Positions 1-9,222 of a DNA stretch of 64,000 nt are shown piece after piece. Location: assembly GCF_003712105.1 (NCBI RefSeq), contig NZ_RHLG01000003.1, forward strand, positions 304,486 through 368,485, written 5' to 3'. The stretch comes from Winogradskyella sp. (GTDB lineage: Bacteria > Bacteroidota > Bacteroidia > Flavobacteriales > Flavobacteriaceae). The notes beneath the pieces were generated by a model. That model was not told where the DNA came from and did no database searches. It was given only the letters and a program-made list of their open reading frames with translations. A program made the translations under genes and the position numbers. Position 1 is the first letter of the stretch. Every line of letters starts with the position of its first letter.

Positions 1-899
1 AACTCACCTTTAACAACTGGCTTTGGGAATACCATTTGAAGGCTTTCTATAATATACCTCGAACGTAATGCTAATCGCTGTAAACTATCTTTAACTAAAG
101 TGCCTTGGCTCATCGTCGCCATAGTTAAATACTCACCATCATAAGGTGAGTTTATAAATAAGCCTTCGTCAGTATCTGTGATATTAATTGCACCTTCTTG
201 GTACTTATTTAGAGTAAATAAAATATTGTGTATACTTTGTGTCTCACCTTCTTTCAAGAAATGATTATGTGGTTTTCCGCCACCAGCTTCAACTATTTTA
301 AGATATTTTTCGCCTGTATCAGATGGTACAATGTCTTTTTCTGCTCCCTGAATAAATTCTTTTAGCGTAAAGGTCACTGGTGTTTCACCATACATGTAGG
401 TTTCGGAAAAATCATTATCAAGGCGTGGCGAGAAATCAACTTCGCGCTCAAAGTTTCTTTGCACGAGCTGTCCATTAATTTCAAAATCACCAATGATTCG
501 CCCTTTGATGTAAGTCTTAAGCGATAACATTTGGCTTTCCGTAGCACCTTCACGGATAGCCATCGCGCCTTCATAACCAATATATCGTGTTATAAATGCG
601 CCAACCAAAATAAAAATGAAAGATAAATGTAATGTTAGAGTGGCCCATTTTTCTTTTCGCCATAAACGAAATCTAAAAATATTACCCACAAAATTTATTA
701 CAAAAAATACCATAATAGCTTCAAACCACCATGTATTGTATACGAGTTGTCTTGAATAAGGTGTTGGAGAAGCATCTGTTGGATTACCTGCAAGAGGAGA
801 ATCTAAAAAAGTACCAACTGCCATAGAAACAGCAAATACAATAAATAAAACAGCAGTAAGTCTTGTGGAAAATAGAATGTTAGCGATTTTCTTTTGCAT
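1..899 (-). CDS. ResB/CcsBA-type cytochrome c biogenesis protein, N-terminal part
   Basis: This is the first 299 residues of a protein that continues past the left edge of the window. In System II cytochrome c maturation, ResB/CcsB with CcsA carries haem across the inner membrane and attaches it to apocytochromes. The start is the ATG at 899-897, because an in-frame stop lies just upstream. Three hydrophobic segments are visible near residues 8-28, 48-68 and 78-98, followed by a long soluble stretch containing GRIIGDFEINGQLV, as in ResB. In many Bacteroidota ResB and CcsA are fused in one protein of about 1000 residues, so the CcsA half probably lies outside the window. That fusion is inferred from the family and is not seen here. 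Confidence 0.8.
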   Translation of the reverse strand, partial: MQKKIANILFSTRLTAVLFIVFAVSMAVGTFLDSPLAGNPTDASPTPYSRQLVYNTWWFEAIMVFFVINFVGNIFRFRLWRKEKWATLTLHLSFIFILVGAFITRYIGYEGAMAIREGATESQMLSLKTYIKGRIIGDFEINGQLVQRNFEREVDFSPRLDNDFSETYMYGETPVTFTLKEFIQGAEKDIVPSDTGEKYLKIVEAGGGKPHNHFLKEGETQSIHNILFTLNKYQEGAINITDTDEGLFINSPYDGEYLTMATMSQGTLVKDSLQRLALRSRYIIESLQMVFPKPVVKGE

Positions 900-996
900 G
901 CGAATAGCTCATTTTTAGCTCGTGCAAAGATAATGCTTTTAGCTGATTTTATTTAGGTTTACTAATGCCTAAAAGTTGTTAAAATTCTTTCAAAAA

Positions 997-1446
997 TTAT
1001 GAACCTTTCTGTGCCTTTAAAATGGCATTTTGTTCCTCCATTAAATTATTAAGTTTCGAGAGTAATTCTATGTCTTTTGGAGTTACTACAGTAGTATCCT
1101 CGGTATCTTGAGCTTTGCGTTTTAATCTGTTCATAAATTTCACTACCAAGAAAATGGTAAATCCTATGATTAAAAAATCTAGGAACACTTCTAATAATGC
1201 ACCGTAAGCAATAGCCACTTCGCTTAGAGTTACGCCACCACTAGCATCCAAAACTTCGTCACGTAATATCACTTTTTTATCCTGAAAGCTTAAACCATCA
1301 GATAATAATGATAATGGTGGCAATAACACCTGTTTGGCCAAAACATCGATAACCTTATTGAACGCTGCACCTATAATAATACCAACGGCCATATCCATCA
1401 TGTTACCCTTAACAGCAAACTCTTTAAATTCTTTGATTAGTTTCAT
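997..1446 (-). CDS. mscL: Large-conductance mechanosensitive channel MscL
   Basis: MscL is a homopentameric inner-membrane channel that opens under extreme membrane tension and releases solutes during hypo-osmotic shock. The 149-residue length is normal for the family. The N-terminal amphipathic helix and TM1 show the hallmark FKEFAVKGNMMDMAVGIIIG at residues 7-26. A periplasmic loop follows, then TM2 at about residues 84-107 (FLDFLIIGFTIFLVV). The C-terminal charged helix (KDIELLSKLNNLMEEQNAIL) is the usual cytoplasmic bundle. The gene lies downstream of nothing obviously related and upstream, on the same strand, of the ResB gene. Assignment is firm. Confidence 0.95.
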   Translation of the reverse strand: MKLIKEFKEFAVKGNMMDMAVGIIIGAAFNKVIDVLAKQVLLPPLSLLSDGLSFQDKKVILRDEVLDASGGVTLSEVAIAYGALLEVFLDFLIIGFTIFLVVKFMNRLKRKAQDTEDTTVVTPKDIELLSKLNNLMEEQNAILKAQKGS

Positions 1447-1501
1447 TCTATTTTCTTTTAATAATTGTATGAAACGTAAATGTATGAATTAGGTAACTTG
1501 G

Positions 1502-1891
1502 TTATTGATTTCGGGCTTCAAAAATTTTCAAGTACATGAATGTTCCCATTTTTCGAGCTCTTCTCTTTGCCATATCGGCATATTCGCCTTGATATAATTC
1601 ATCTATTGTCTGATACCACAGATTTAGCCATAAACCAAAATGAAGCTCTGTAATGCTGTTAGAGTTGGCTTTATCTACTTTAATATGTACATCTAATGGA
1701 TTACCAAAATATTTAGTTTCCAAGAACAAGTTCGATTCCCAGAACGCTGTTAAATGCTCAAAATGTGCATCCCAATCTTTAATTGAGTTATTAAAAAAAG
1801 GACCAAGCTCTTTATCATGTCTTACCTTTTTGTAAAATTCTGAAACGAGAAGGTAAATATCCTCAGGTGATTTAATGTCAGGTTTATCCAT
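1502..1891 (-). CDS. Group III truncated haemoglobin
   Basis: This 129-residue protein is a small 2-over-2 haem globin. Family members bind O2 or NO in the cytoplasm and often take part in NO or peroxide handling. The B-helix Phe-Tyr pair is at residues 19-20 (SEFYKKV). The proximal His of helix F is most likely H69 in DVHIKVD. The group III G-helix signature HFGLWLNLW begins at residue 84. There is no signal peptide. The gene stands alone, with 55 bp to mscL. Haem binding is inferred from these motifs; the physiological ligand cannot be told from sequence. Confidence 0.88.
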   Translation of the reverse strand: MDKPDIKSPEDIYLLVSEFYKKVRHDKELGPFFNNSIKDWDAHFEHLTAFWESNLFLETKYFGNPLDVHIKVDKANSNSITELHFGLWLNLWYQTIDELYQGEYADMAKRRARKMGTFMYLKIFEARNQ

Positions 1892-1959
1892 ATGTCAAAT
1901 TTAATTTTTAATTCAAAACCAACTATGACTACATTTTAAAATCTTAGTATTTTTACAAC

Positions 1960-2763
1960 ATGATTTCAGTAGTACTTCTTGGAGCTGGCAATGTAGCTAC
2001 ACACCTATTTAAAGCATTTAAATCTTCGGATACTGTTGTATTGAAGCAGTGGTATAATCGTAATTACGAAGCTATTAAATCGTATAAAAATGATACTGAA
2101 GTCATTGACTCACTTTCTAATTTAAAGGAAGCAGACATCTATATTTTTGCAATAAGTGATGATGCCATATCAAATATGTCCAAACAACTACCATTTTCAG
2201 ATAGGTTTGTAGTACATACTTCTGGCAGTGTTAGTATGCACGATATGGATAAGAAAAATACACGAGGTGTATTTTACCCATTACAGACATTTTCGAAAAC
2301 TTCGGATATTAGTTTTGAAGATGTACCATTTTGTATTGAAACAGAAGATAAATTAAGGTTACAGTTATTGAAAGATTTAGCATCAGCTATAGGAAGCAAA
2401 TCGTATAAAATATCGACCGAGCAACGCCAAACTCTACATTTATCTGCTGTATTTGTGAATAATTTTACGAATCAATTATACCGTATTGCACACGAAATTA
2501 GTGATGCAAAAAGCATTAATTTTGAGATATTAAAACCACTAATTTTAGAGACTGCTAAGAAAGTTCAGGATATTTCGCCATATATGGCACAAACAGGACC
2601 AGCAAAGCGAAATGATAAAAAAACCATAAAGCGGCATTTAAAACAAATAGAATCTGAAGCTCATAAAACGATATACGAACTTTTAACAGCTTCAATACAA
2701 AAAACTCATGGTACTTCGACTAGGCTCAGCAACCGAAAAAATTCGAATCATAAAACAGACTAA
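1960..2763 (+). CDS. Rossmann-fold DUF2520 protein
   Basis: The protein has 267 residues with two parts. The N-terminal NAD(P)-binding Rossmann domain begins at residue 2 with the glycine motif LLGAGNVATHL. The C-terminal DUF2520 helical domain (about residues 125-255) contains the typical LHLSAVFVNNFTNQLY segment. The overall fold resembles ProC-type F420/NADP reductases, but the substrate of this family is unknown to me. It is the first gene of a tight co-directional run with the KdsC-like phosphatase, the UbiA prenyltransferase and Maf. The last residues (RLSNRKNSNHKTD) look less conserved than the rest. Confidence 0.8.
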   Translation: MISVVLLGAGNVATHLFKAFKSSDTVVLKQWYNRNYEAIKSYKNDTEVIDSLSNLKEADIYIFAISDDAISNMSKQLPFSDRFVVHTSGSVSMHDMDKKNTRGVFYPLQTFSKTSDISFEDVPFCIETEDKLRLQLLKDLASAIGSKSYKISTEQRQTLHLSAVFVNNFTNQLYRIAHEISDAKSINFEILKPLILETAKKVQDISPYMAQTGPAKRNDKKTIKRHLKQIESEAHKTIYELLTASIQKTHGTSTRLSNRKNSNHKTD

Positions 2764-2794
2764 TGAAGCTATTGAATTAGTATAAAGATAAAGT

Positions 2795-3334
2795 ATGGAA
2801 GAAACTCAAGATAAAAGCTACAAAGAATATCTAAGTCAAATCACCTCATTCATTTTTGATGTAGATGGCGTATTGACTGATGGTACAATAACCGTTACTA
2901 CTGATGGTGAAATGTTAAGAACCATGAATATAAAAGACGGATTTGCACTAAAAACAGCTGTGGACGCTGGGTATAATATGTGTATTATTTCTGGAGGCTC
3001 TAATGAAGGAGTTCGTAAACGTTTGGCCGGTTTAGGCATTAAAGATATTTACCTTGGAGCGCATAATAAGATTGAACAGTTACAAGAATACCTTACATCA
3101 AATACTATTGATACTTCTGAAGTGCTTTATATGGGTGATGATATCCCAGATTATCCAGTAATGAAACTTGCTGGTTTGCCTTGCTGTCCACAAGATGCTG
3201 CTCCAGAAATTAAAGCCATATCAAAATATATATCCCATAAAGACGGTGGAAAAGGGGCTGTTAGAGATGTTATTGAACAGGTATTAAAAGTCCAAGGTAA
3301 ATGGAACGGGAATTTTGATGCGAAGTATGATTAA
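2795..3334 (+). CDS. kdsC: KdsC-like HAD phosphatase (KDO-8-phosphate phosphatase family)
   Basis: The 179-residue length fits the C0-type HAD enzymes that dephosphorylate 3-deoxy-D-manno-octulosonate 8-phosphate on the way to the inner core of lipopolysaccharide. HAD motif I is FDVDGVLTDGT near residues 20-30, with nucleophile and acid/base Asp. Motif II is IISGGSN, and motif III is MGDDIPDYPVM, which replaces the more usual GDDxxDLP. It acts in the cytoplasm, normally as a tetramer. It sits 31 bp after the DUF2520 gene and 19 bp before the UbiA gene. A related sugar-phosphate or nucleotide phosphatase role cannot be excluded, because kdsA and kdsB are not in the window. Confidence 0.83.
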   Translation: MEETQDKSYKEYLSQITSFIFDVDGVLTDGTITVTTDGEMLRTMNIKDGFALKTAVDAGYNMCIISGGSNEGVRKRLAGLGIKDIYLGAHNKIEQLQEYLTSNTIDTSEVLYMGDDIPDYPVMKLAGLPCCPQDAAPEIKAISKYISHKDGGKGAVRDVIEQVLKVQGKWNGNFDAKYD

Positions 3335-3353
3335 CATTAGTCAAAAGTAAACA

Positions 3354-4283
3354 ATGCTCCATTTTCTTAAACTCATTCGCTGGAAAAATCTTCTGCTTTT
3401 AATACTTGCTCAAGTACTATTTAAGTATGCGCTTTTAGAACCTTTGAAGCTTGACTATGGCATTGGTACTTCATTAACTCATTTAGGGTTTTTGCTTTTG
3501 GTATTTGCTACAGTTTGCATTGCTGCTGCAGGATATATTATTAATGACATTGAAGATATTGAAGCTGATAATATCAATAAGCCCGAAGCTGTTATCATTG
3601 GCAAGCATATTTCAGAAAAAAGTGCCACTCGCCTATTTATTATTCTAAATATGATAGGTGTTATCTGCGGCTTTTTAATTTCTAGAGCTGTTGGCAAACC
3701 TAGTTTTTTCGTACTATTCATTATTACATCTGCACTTTTATATATGTATTCTACCTACTTAAAAAAAATACTGTTAGTAGGTAATATTATTATTGCTGGT
3801 TTGGTAAGTTTAAGTATTCTTCTGGTGGGCATTTTTGATTTAATTCCCGCCGTTACAGAATCTAACCAAGTATCGCAGTTATTCTTTTTAGACCTTATAA
3901 AAGATTATGCAATTTTCGCATTCATGCTCAACCTATTAAGAGAACTCGTAAAAGATATAGAAGATGTGGATGGCGATTATAAAATTGGTGTAAAAAGCTT
4001 ACCAATACTATTTGGTAGAACTAGAGCCGTAAAAATTGCTTTTGTGTTATCCTTAATTCCATTAGTAATAATCATTCTCTATCTGGTAAACAATTTATAT
4101 AAGCAACAACTTGCAATTGGTTATGTATTGTTTCTAATTATTGCACCAATGCTTTATGTGTCTATTAAACTATTTTCAGCTGAACATAAAAAAGTATTTA
4201 AACATATAAGTACAGTTTTAAAATTGGTTATGCTTACTGGAATCTTATCACTGTTACTGTTTCAATTTATGCTACTCAAATAA
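3354..4283 (+). CDS. UbiA-family prenyltransferase (geranylgeranylglycerol-phosphate type)
   Basis: This is a 309-residue polytopic membrane protein of the UbiA superfamily, which transfers a prenyl chain from its diphosphate to an acceptor. Two Asp-rich Mg-diphosphate motifs are present: NDIEDIEADNINKP near residues 64-77 and KDIEDVDGDYKIG near residues 200-212. About eight hydrophobic helices can be seen. Flavobacterial relatives are often labelled geranylgeranylglycerol-phosphate geranylgeranyltransferase; the acceptor is not provable here. Its stop codon overlaps the next start (TAATG), so it is translationally coupled to Maf. Confidence 0.82.
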   Translation: MLHFLKLIRWKNLLLLILAQVLFKYALLEPLKLDYGIGTSLTHLGFLLLVFATVCIAAAGYIINDIEDIEADNINKPEAVIIGKHISEKSATRLFIILNMIGVICGFLISRAVGKPSFFVLFIITSALLYMYSTYLKKILLVGNIIIAGLVSLSILLVGIFDLIPAVTESNQVSQLFFLDLIKDYAIFAFMLNLLRELVKDIEDVDGDYKIGVKSLPILFGRTRAVKIAFVLSLIPLVIIILYLVNNLYKQQLAIGYVLFLIIAPMLYVSIKLFSAEHKKVFKHISTVLKLVMLTGILSLLLFQFMLLK

Positions 4284-4876
4284 TGCTAAAAGACGTGCTT
4301 AAATCATATCGTATTATTTTAGCTTCTGGTTCTCCGAGACGCCATCAATTTTTCAAAGCGTTGGATTTAGATTTTGAAATACAATTAAAACCAATAGACG
4401 AAATCTTTCCTAAGCATCTTAAAGGTGAACAAATATCTGACTATTTAGCAAAACTTAAATCTGAGCCTTTTTTGAATGCGCTTCAACCTAATGATATTTT
4501 AATTACAAGTGATACTATTGTCTGGCACAACAACCAAGCACTGGGCAAACCTAAAGATGCTGGTGATGCATTTAAGATGATTAAAAGTCTAAGTAATACA
4601 CATCACGATGTTATTTCTTCTATATGCTTTACGACTACTGACATGCAAACGATAGTTAATGCAACCACAAAGGTTTATTTTAAGAATTTAACAGAAGATC
4701 AGATTTGGTACTATATCAACACCTTTAAACCGTATGATAAAGCAGGTGCTTATGGTATTCAAGAATGGATTGGTGCTATTGGTATTTCAAAAATAGAAGG
4801 CTCTTATAATAATGTAGTTGGCTTACCTACTGATTTACTTTACGAAACGTTAATTAACATGGTTAGTGCTAATTAA
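4283..4876 (+). CDS. maf: Maf family nucleoside triphosphate pyrophosphatase
   Basis: Maf proteins are house-cleaning pyrophosphatases that hydrolyse non-canonical nucleoside triphosphates to monophosphates in the cytoplasm. The 197-residue protein begins with the family signature ILASGSPRRHQFFKAL (residues 12-27). It also contains TSDTIVW, ALGKPKDAGDA and the C-terminal IEGSYNNVVGLPTDLLYE. Base specificity cannot be decided from these motifs. The start overlaps the stop of the UbiA gene. The end overlaps by a few codons the extended reading frame of the next gene, whose better start lies further down. Confidence 0.9.
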   Translation: MLKDVLKSYRIILASGSPRRHQFFKALDLDFEIQLKPIDEIFPKHLKGEQISDYLAKLKSEPFLNALQPNDILITSDTIVWHNNQALGKPKDAGDAFKMIKSLSNTHHDVISSICFTTTDMQTIVNATTKVYFKNLTEDQIWYYINTFKPYDKAGAYGIQEWIGAIGISKIEGSYNNVVGLPTDLLYETLINMVSAN

Positions 4877-4904
4877 CTTCGTATTTTTAAAACAAAAATT
4901 GAAA

Positions 4905-5855
4905 ATGAATAATTCCCTCAAAGGTCTTGCAGTATTCGTGAGCTTTATGTGTGCTTTGGTCATAGCTATTTCATGCAAAGAAGAATTAGCTATAAAAGGA
5001 AATGATGCTAATATTGCTAGTGCAGAACCAACACCAATTAAAGTTTCAACCCCAGAATTTAAGCCAAATAAAGACTTTAATGACTATTGGTATGCTGGAG
5101 AAGCAGAGATTACGTCTTACAAATTAGAGCAAGCGAGATATGGCGAAATAAGACAAGGTACAGCTGTAATGGTTTTTGTTACTGAAGATTTTTTACCAGA
5201 AAAGCAAGTAAAAGCAGATAATTACAGTAAAGACAATGTGTCTATATTAAAACTTAATGCTACCAAAAATTTTAATACCGGGATTTATCCATACTCAATA
5301 ATGCAGAGTACATTCTTTCCTGTTGCAAATAATCAACATGCTATTAAAGTTTCTGCTTCAATACAAGAATGGTGTGGTCATGCATACACACAGTTGAATA
5401 ATAGAGATAATTTTGAAGTCACAACGCACTCCTACTTTCAGAGTGAAGCTGATCAAAACTTTAATATCGAAAAAGCAATCACTGAAAACGAAATTTGGAC
5501 CCAATTACGTATTAATCCTAACGCTTTACCAATGGGAAAAACAATGATGATTCCATCTCTAGAGTTCATAAGACTTAGACATATACCCTTTAAAGCTTAT
5601 GAAGCCAATACGACTCTAAAAGGTAATGTCTACACGATATACTATCCTGAATTAAACAGAAGATTGAATATTAAATTCAATCTAGAATTTCCCTATGAGA
5701 TATACGGATGGAATGAAACTTCTCCTAGTGGCTATGGACCAAATGCTAATCTGTTAACCACAAGAGCAGAAAAGCTTAAGACAATAAAATCTGCGTATTG
5801 GGGTAAAAACAGTAACGCAGACGAAAGCTTAAGAGAAACTCTCAAGCTCAAATAG
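4905..5855 (+). CDS. Putative lipoprotein encoded next to maf, function unknown
   Basis: I chose the ATG at 4905 rather than the upstream in-frame ATG at 4866, because it gives a clean lipoprotein signal peptide: short basic start, hydrophobic core, then the lipobox AIS|C with the lipidated Cys at residue 24. The mature part is about 290 residues, mostly beta-type, with EWCGHAYTQLNNRDNF in the middle. Homologues in flavobacteria are often labelled septum formation inhibitor Maf by neighbourhood transfer, but nothing here resembles Maf. It is probably a periplasmic or outer-membrane lipoprotein. I do not recognise a catalytic motif. Confidence 0.7.
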   Translation: MNNSLKGLAVFVSFMCALVIAISCKEELAIKGNDANIASAEPTPIKVSTPEFKPNKDFNDYWYAGEAEITSYKLEQARYGEIRQGTAVMVFVTEDFLPEKQVKADNYSKDNVSILKLNATKNFNTGIYPYSIMQSTFFPVANNQHAIKVSASIQEWCGHAYTQLNNRDNFEVTTHSYFQSEADQNFNIEKAITENEIWTQLRINPNALPMGKTMMIPSLEFIRLRHIPFKAYEANTTLKGNVYTIYYPELNRRLNIKFNLEFPYEIYGWNETSPSGYGPNANLLTTRAEKLKTIKSAYWGKNSNADESLRETLKLK

Positions 5856-5924
5856 TCTTTGAAGCCCATTACCTACTAAATATTCTTCCAAAAGAACCGT
5901 AAATCTGGACATTTCGTTTTATCT

Positions 5925-5932
5925 TACATTTG
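5925..5932 (+). promoter_or_regulatory. Putative -7 element TACATTTG before the MscS gene
   Basis: TACATTTG matches the Bacteroidota -7 consensus TAnnTTTG and ends 20 bp before the MscS start codon. The expected TTTG at -33 is not convincing; only a TCTG lies near that place. Assignment is by pattern alone. Confidence 0.4.
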
Positions 5933-5952
5933 TTGTAGAAAAACCCCAGTAT

Positions 5953-6474
5953 ATGCTTGATTTTTTTCAGAACCATCAAGAAAGAGTTCTTTATTCGCTA
6001 TTACTTCTTGCGCTATTTATAATTGTAAGAGGTATTATTGTTTTGACTGTAAAACGTATTGGAAGAAAAAGTGGCACCAGTGAAGCTCGTGCAAAGCTTG
6101 TAGGTCGTTACATTACATATGCTTTATTATTAATTGCACTGCTGGTAGAAGCCTTTGTTATCGGAATAAATGTTCATGACATCACCTTACTTTTTTCGTC
6201 AATATTTGCCGTTTTAGGTATTGCATTATTTGCAATATGGTCAATTCTTAGTAATGTTACTTCTGGTGTGATAATGTTTTTCTCATTTCCGTACAAAGTC
6301 GGTGATAAAATTAAAATACACGATAAAGATTATCCTGTAGAAGCTATTATAGAAGACATCAGAGCTTTTCAACTCATACTTAGAGAAGATAATGGCGACT
6401 TAGTTACTTATCCCAATAATCTTATTCTTCAAAAGGCAGTAACACTCCTTGAAAAGGATGCATTGAACGATTAA
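5953..6474 (+). CDS. Small MscS-family mechanosensitive channel
   Basis: This 173-residue protein has two or three N-terminal membrane helices and the MscS pore-lining and beta-domain region. That region reads SGVIMFFSFPYKVGDKIKIH and then the beta segment ending VTYPNNLILQKAV, a conserved MscS motif. MscS proteins are heptameric channels that gate under moderate membrane tension. It lacks the C-terminal alpha/beta domain of E. coli MscS (286 residues), so it is a minimal version of the fold. It stands as a single gene with its own probable promoter. Confidence 0.82.
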   Translation: MLDFFQNHQERVLYSLLLLALFIIVRGIIVLTVKRIGRKSGTSEARAKLVGRYITYALLLIALLVEAFVIGINVHDITLLFSSIFAVLGIALFAIWSILSNVTSGVIMFFSFPYKVGDKIKIHDKDYPVEAIIEDIRAFQLILREDNGDLVTYPNNLILQKAVTLLEKDALND

Positions 6475-6545
6475 AAACGTATTCAAACTACGTTCAATAA
6501 CAGTTAAATAATTCTAAAATACTGTAGGTGGTAGTCTTACTTTTT

Positions 6546-6553
6546 TACCTTTG
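6546..6553 (+). promoter_or_regulatory. Putative -7 element TACCTTTG before the PIG-L gene
   Basis: TACCTTTG fits TAnnTTTG and lies 23 bp before the ATG at 6577. No clear TTTG is seen at the right distance upstream, so only the -7 half is supported. Confidence 0.4.
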
Positions 6554-6576
6554 GAAAGTAACAAACTAACATCAAT

Positions 6577-9102
6577 ATGCACCGCATAAAACTTAGTATT
6601 ATAGCGCTACTGGCGCTGGTCTTTATAGCAAACGCACAGCAACCAAAAAAACTAAACGCTTCAGAAATTTATGATGCCATACAAAAGCTAAATGTTTTAG
6701 CATCTGTTATGTATGTTGCTGCGCATCCTGATGATGAAAATACCAGATTAATAGCCTATATGGCTAACAATTTAAAGGCAAGGACTGCATATCTATCTTT
6801 AACTCGAGGTGATGGCGGACAAAATTTAATTGGACCTGAGCTAAGAGAACTTTTAGGCATAATGCGTACTCAGGAATTATTAGCTGCAAGACGTGTAGAT
6901 GGTGGCGAACAATTATTTTCTAGAGCTAATGACTTTGGGTTTTCAAAACATCCAGACGAAACACTTTCTATTTGGGATAAGAATCAAGTACTTGCTGATG
7001 TGGTATGGAATATAAGACAGTTTAAGCCAGACATTATTATTAACAGGTTCGACCATAGAACTCCTGGCACTACTCACGGACATCATACAACTTCTGCAAT
7101 GTTAAGCCTTGAAGCTTTTGATTTAGTAAACGATAACACTGTGTATCCAAAACAACTTGAGTATACCGAAACTTGGCAACCAAAACGTATTTTCTTTAAT
7201 ACTTCTTGGTGGTTTTATGGTAGTAGAGAAAATTTTGAAAAGGCTGATAAAAGTAATATGCTAAACTTTGATATTGGCGTGTATTATGCGAATAGAGGTC
7301 TTTCTAATAACGAAATTGCTTCCATCGCTAGTAGTCAACATTTGTGCCAAGGGTTTGGACGCTTAACTCAGCGTGGTACTCAAGATGAATATATAGAGCT
7401 ATTAAATGGTGAACCTTTAGATGGTACTAATAACCCATTTGCAGGAATAGACATTAGCTGGAACAGAGTTAAAGGCGGAAATGCAATTGGTAGTATTCTA
7501 GAAAACGTCGAAGAAAATTTTAATTTCAAAAATCCTTCGGCGCATCTTCCTGAACTAGTTAGAGCTTACCAAATGCTTCAAAATATTGAAGATAACCATT
7601 GGAAAACCATTAAGTCTGAAGAATTAAAATCGATTATTCAGGCTAGTGCAGGGTTATACCTTGAAGCTTCAGCAAATACACCTACCACTAGTAAAAATGA
7701 AACTGTTCAATTAAGAATGGAACTTCTAAATCGTAGCAACTCTGATATAAAACTGATATCGTACGATTTAACCGCTTTAGATAATACTGTACTTAAAAAT
7801 ATATCGCTTTCAGAGAATAATAGAATTAATTTAACTGAGGAAATTACCATTCCAGAAAGTATAAATTATACCTCTGCATATTGGCTAAATACAAAAAGTA
7901 GCTTAGGCATGTACACTGTAGATGATCAGCAATTGATTGGTAAACCAGAGACGCCAAGAGCTATTAATGTGACCTTCAATTTAAATATAGAAAACGTAGT
8001 AATACCTATTACAAAACCTATTGTATATCGTTACTCAAAACCGGACAAAGGAGAATTGTATCGACCTTTCGAAATTGTGCCACCGGTGTCCGCAAAACTT
8101 AAAGACAAGGTTTTCATTTTTGAAAATGACAAGCAAAAAGATATAGAAGTAACTATTACTGCGGGTGCAAATGACCTTAATGGTTATGTGCAAATGGATT
8201 ATCCAAATGATTGGAGCATTTATCCAGATAAGCAAAAGATCAACCTCGCTCAAAAAGGAGAATCACAAACCTTAGTTTTTACTGTTATTCCACCTAAAAA
8301 TCAAAGTGAAGGCATTATTAAACCAAAGGTGTTCATTGCTGATAAAGTATATTCTAAAGAGCTTGTAGAAATAGATTATAGTCATATTCCTTTTCAAACG
8401 GTATATCTACCAAGTGAAAGCAAATTGGTACGATTAGATATTCAGAAAAAAGGTACTAACATTGGCTATATCGAAGGTGCCGGTGATGTTGTACCAGAAA
8501 GTTTAAGACAAGTTGGTTATAACGTGACTATTATTAAACCTGAACAAATTTCTACCGATAATATTAGAGATTTTGATGCCATCGTTGTTGGGATTAGAGC
8601 ATATAACATTCTTGATGAGTTAAAGTTTAAGCAAAATGATTTATTCAACTATGTGGAGTCTGGCGGAAATCTTATTGTACAATACAATACTAGCCGAAGA
8701 ATAAAAGTAGATAATATTGCACCTTATGATTTATCACTATCTAGAGACCGAGTTACAGATGAAAATGCTGAGATAACCATACTAGAACCAGACCATCCAC
8801 TACTAAACTTTCCAAATAAAATAAGCGAAAGAGATTTTGAAGGTTGGGTTCAAGAACGAGGCCTATATTTTCCAAACAATTGGTCTAAAGAGTTTACACC
8901 TTTACTATCTGCAAATGATAAAGGCGAATCTCCTAAAAAGGGAAGTTTACTTATAGCAAAATATGGTAAAGGCAATTATATCTATACAGGTTTAAGCTTC
9001 TTTAGAGAATTTCCTGCTGGTGTTTCTGGAGCGTATCGCTTATTTGCCAATCTTTTATCGGCTGGGAAAGAAGATAATCCTAAAACAAAACTTAACGACT
9101 AA
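6577..9102 (+). CDS. Secreted PIG-L (LmbE-like) deacetylase with C-terminal ThuA/GATase-like region
   Basis: The protein has 841 residues and a signal peptide (residues 1-20). The PIG-L/LmbE zinc-dependent N-deacetylase domain covers about residues 40-270. Its metal and catalytic motif is AHPDDE at 49-54, followed by TRGDGGQN and HGHH. Enzymes of this fold remove acetyl groups from N-acetylglucosamine-type sugars. The middle is beta-rich, with NPCBM-associated or Ig-like character. The C-terminal 200 residues (DFDAIVVGIRAYNIL, ESGGNLIVQYN, GKGNYIYTGLSFFR) look like a glutamine-amidotransferase/ThuA fold. It probably works in the periplasm or outside the cell on amino-sugar glycans. A 36-residue membrane peptide and a sodium symporter follow, perhaps taking up the product. 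Confidence 0.83.
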   Translation: MHRIKLSIIALLALVFIANAQQPKKLNASEIYDAIQKLNVLASVMYVAAHPDDENTRLIAYMANNLKARTAYLSLTRGDGGQNLIGPELRELLGIMRTQELLAARRVDGGEQLFSRANDFGFSKHPDETLSIWDKNQVLADVVWNIRQFKPDIIINRFDHRTPGTTHGHHTTSAMLSLEAFDLVNDNTVYPKQLEYTETWQPKRIFFNTSWWFYGSRENFEKADKSNMLNFDIGVYYANRGLSNNEIASIASSQHLCQGFGRLTQRGTQDEYIELLNGEPLDGTNNPFAGIDISWNRVKGGNAIGSILENVEENFNFKNPSAHLPELVRAYQMLQNIEDNHWKTIKSEELKSIIQASAGLYLEASANTPTTSKNETVQLRMELLNRSNSDIKLISYDLTALDNTVLKNISLSENNRINLTEEITIPESINYTSAYWLNTKSSLGMYTVDDQQLIGKPETPRAINVTFNLNIENVVIPITKPIVYRYSKPDKGELYRPFEIVPPVSAKLKDKVFIFENDKQKDIEVTITAGANDLNGYVQMDYPNDWSIYPDKQKINLAQKGESQTLVFTVIPPKNQSEGIIKPKVFIADKVYSKELVEIDYSHIPFQTVYLPSESKLVRLDIQKKGTNIGYIEGAGDVVPESLRQVGYNVTIIKPEQISTDNIRDFDAIVVGIRAYNILDELKFKQNDLFNYVESGGNLIVQYNTSRRIKVDNIAPYDLSLSRDRVTDENAEITILEPDHPLLNFPNKISERDFEGWVQERGLYFPNNWSKEFTPLLSANDKGESPKKGSLLIAKYGKGNYIYTGLSFFREFPAGVSGAYRLFANLLSAGKEDNPKTKLND

Positions 9103-9110
9103 ATCAAACC

Positions 9111-9221
9111 ATGCAAGATCAATCTCCTAAAAAACAACCTTGGCTTAAATCGTATACGTTAGTGCTTGTGGCTAACTTCATTTATATCATTTTGTTTTAT
9201 CTCATAACTCAAGCATTTTAG
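9111..9221 (+). CDS. 36-residue single-membrane-segment protein
   Basis: A short reading frame starts with ATG 8 bp after the PIG-L stop and ends 1 bp before the symporter start, so it fills the gap exactly. The protein has a charged, proline-containing head (MQDQSPKKQPWLKS) and one hydrophobic helix (LVLVANFIYIILFYLI). The packing between two co-directional genes and the sensible topology support a real gene. Its role may be as a small subunit of the symporter, which is inference only. Confidence 0.55.
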   Translation: MQDQSPKKQPWLKSYTLVLVANFIYIILFYLITQAF

Positions 9222-9222
9222 T

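Noticed and set aside
4866..4904. Upstream start for the lipoprotein after maf
   Set aside because: It would add 13 residues before a complete lipoprotein signal peptide and overlap maf.
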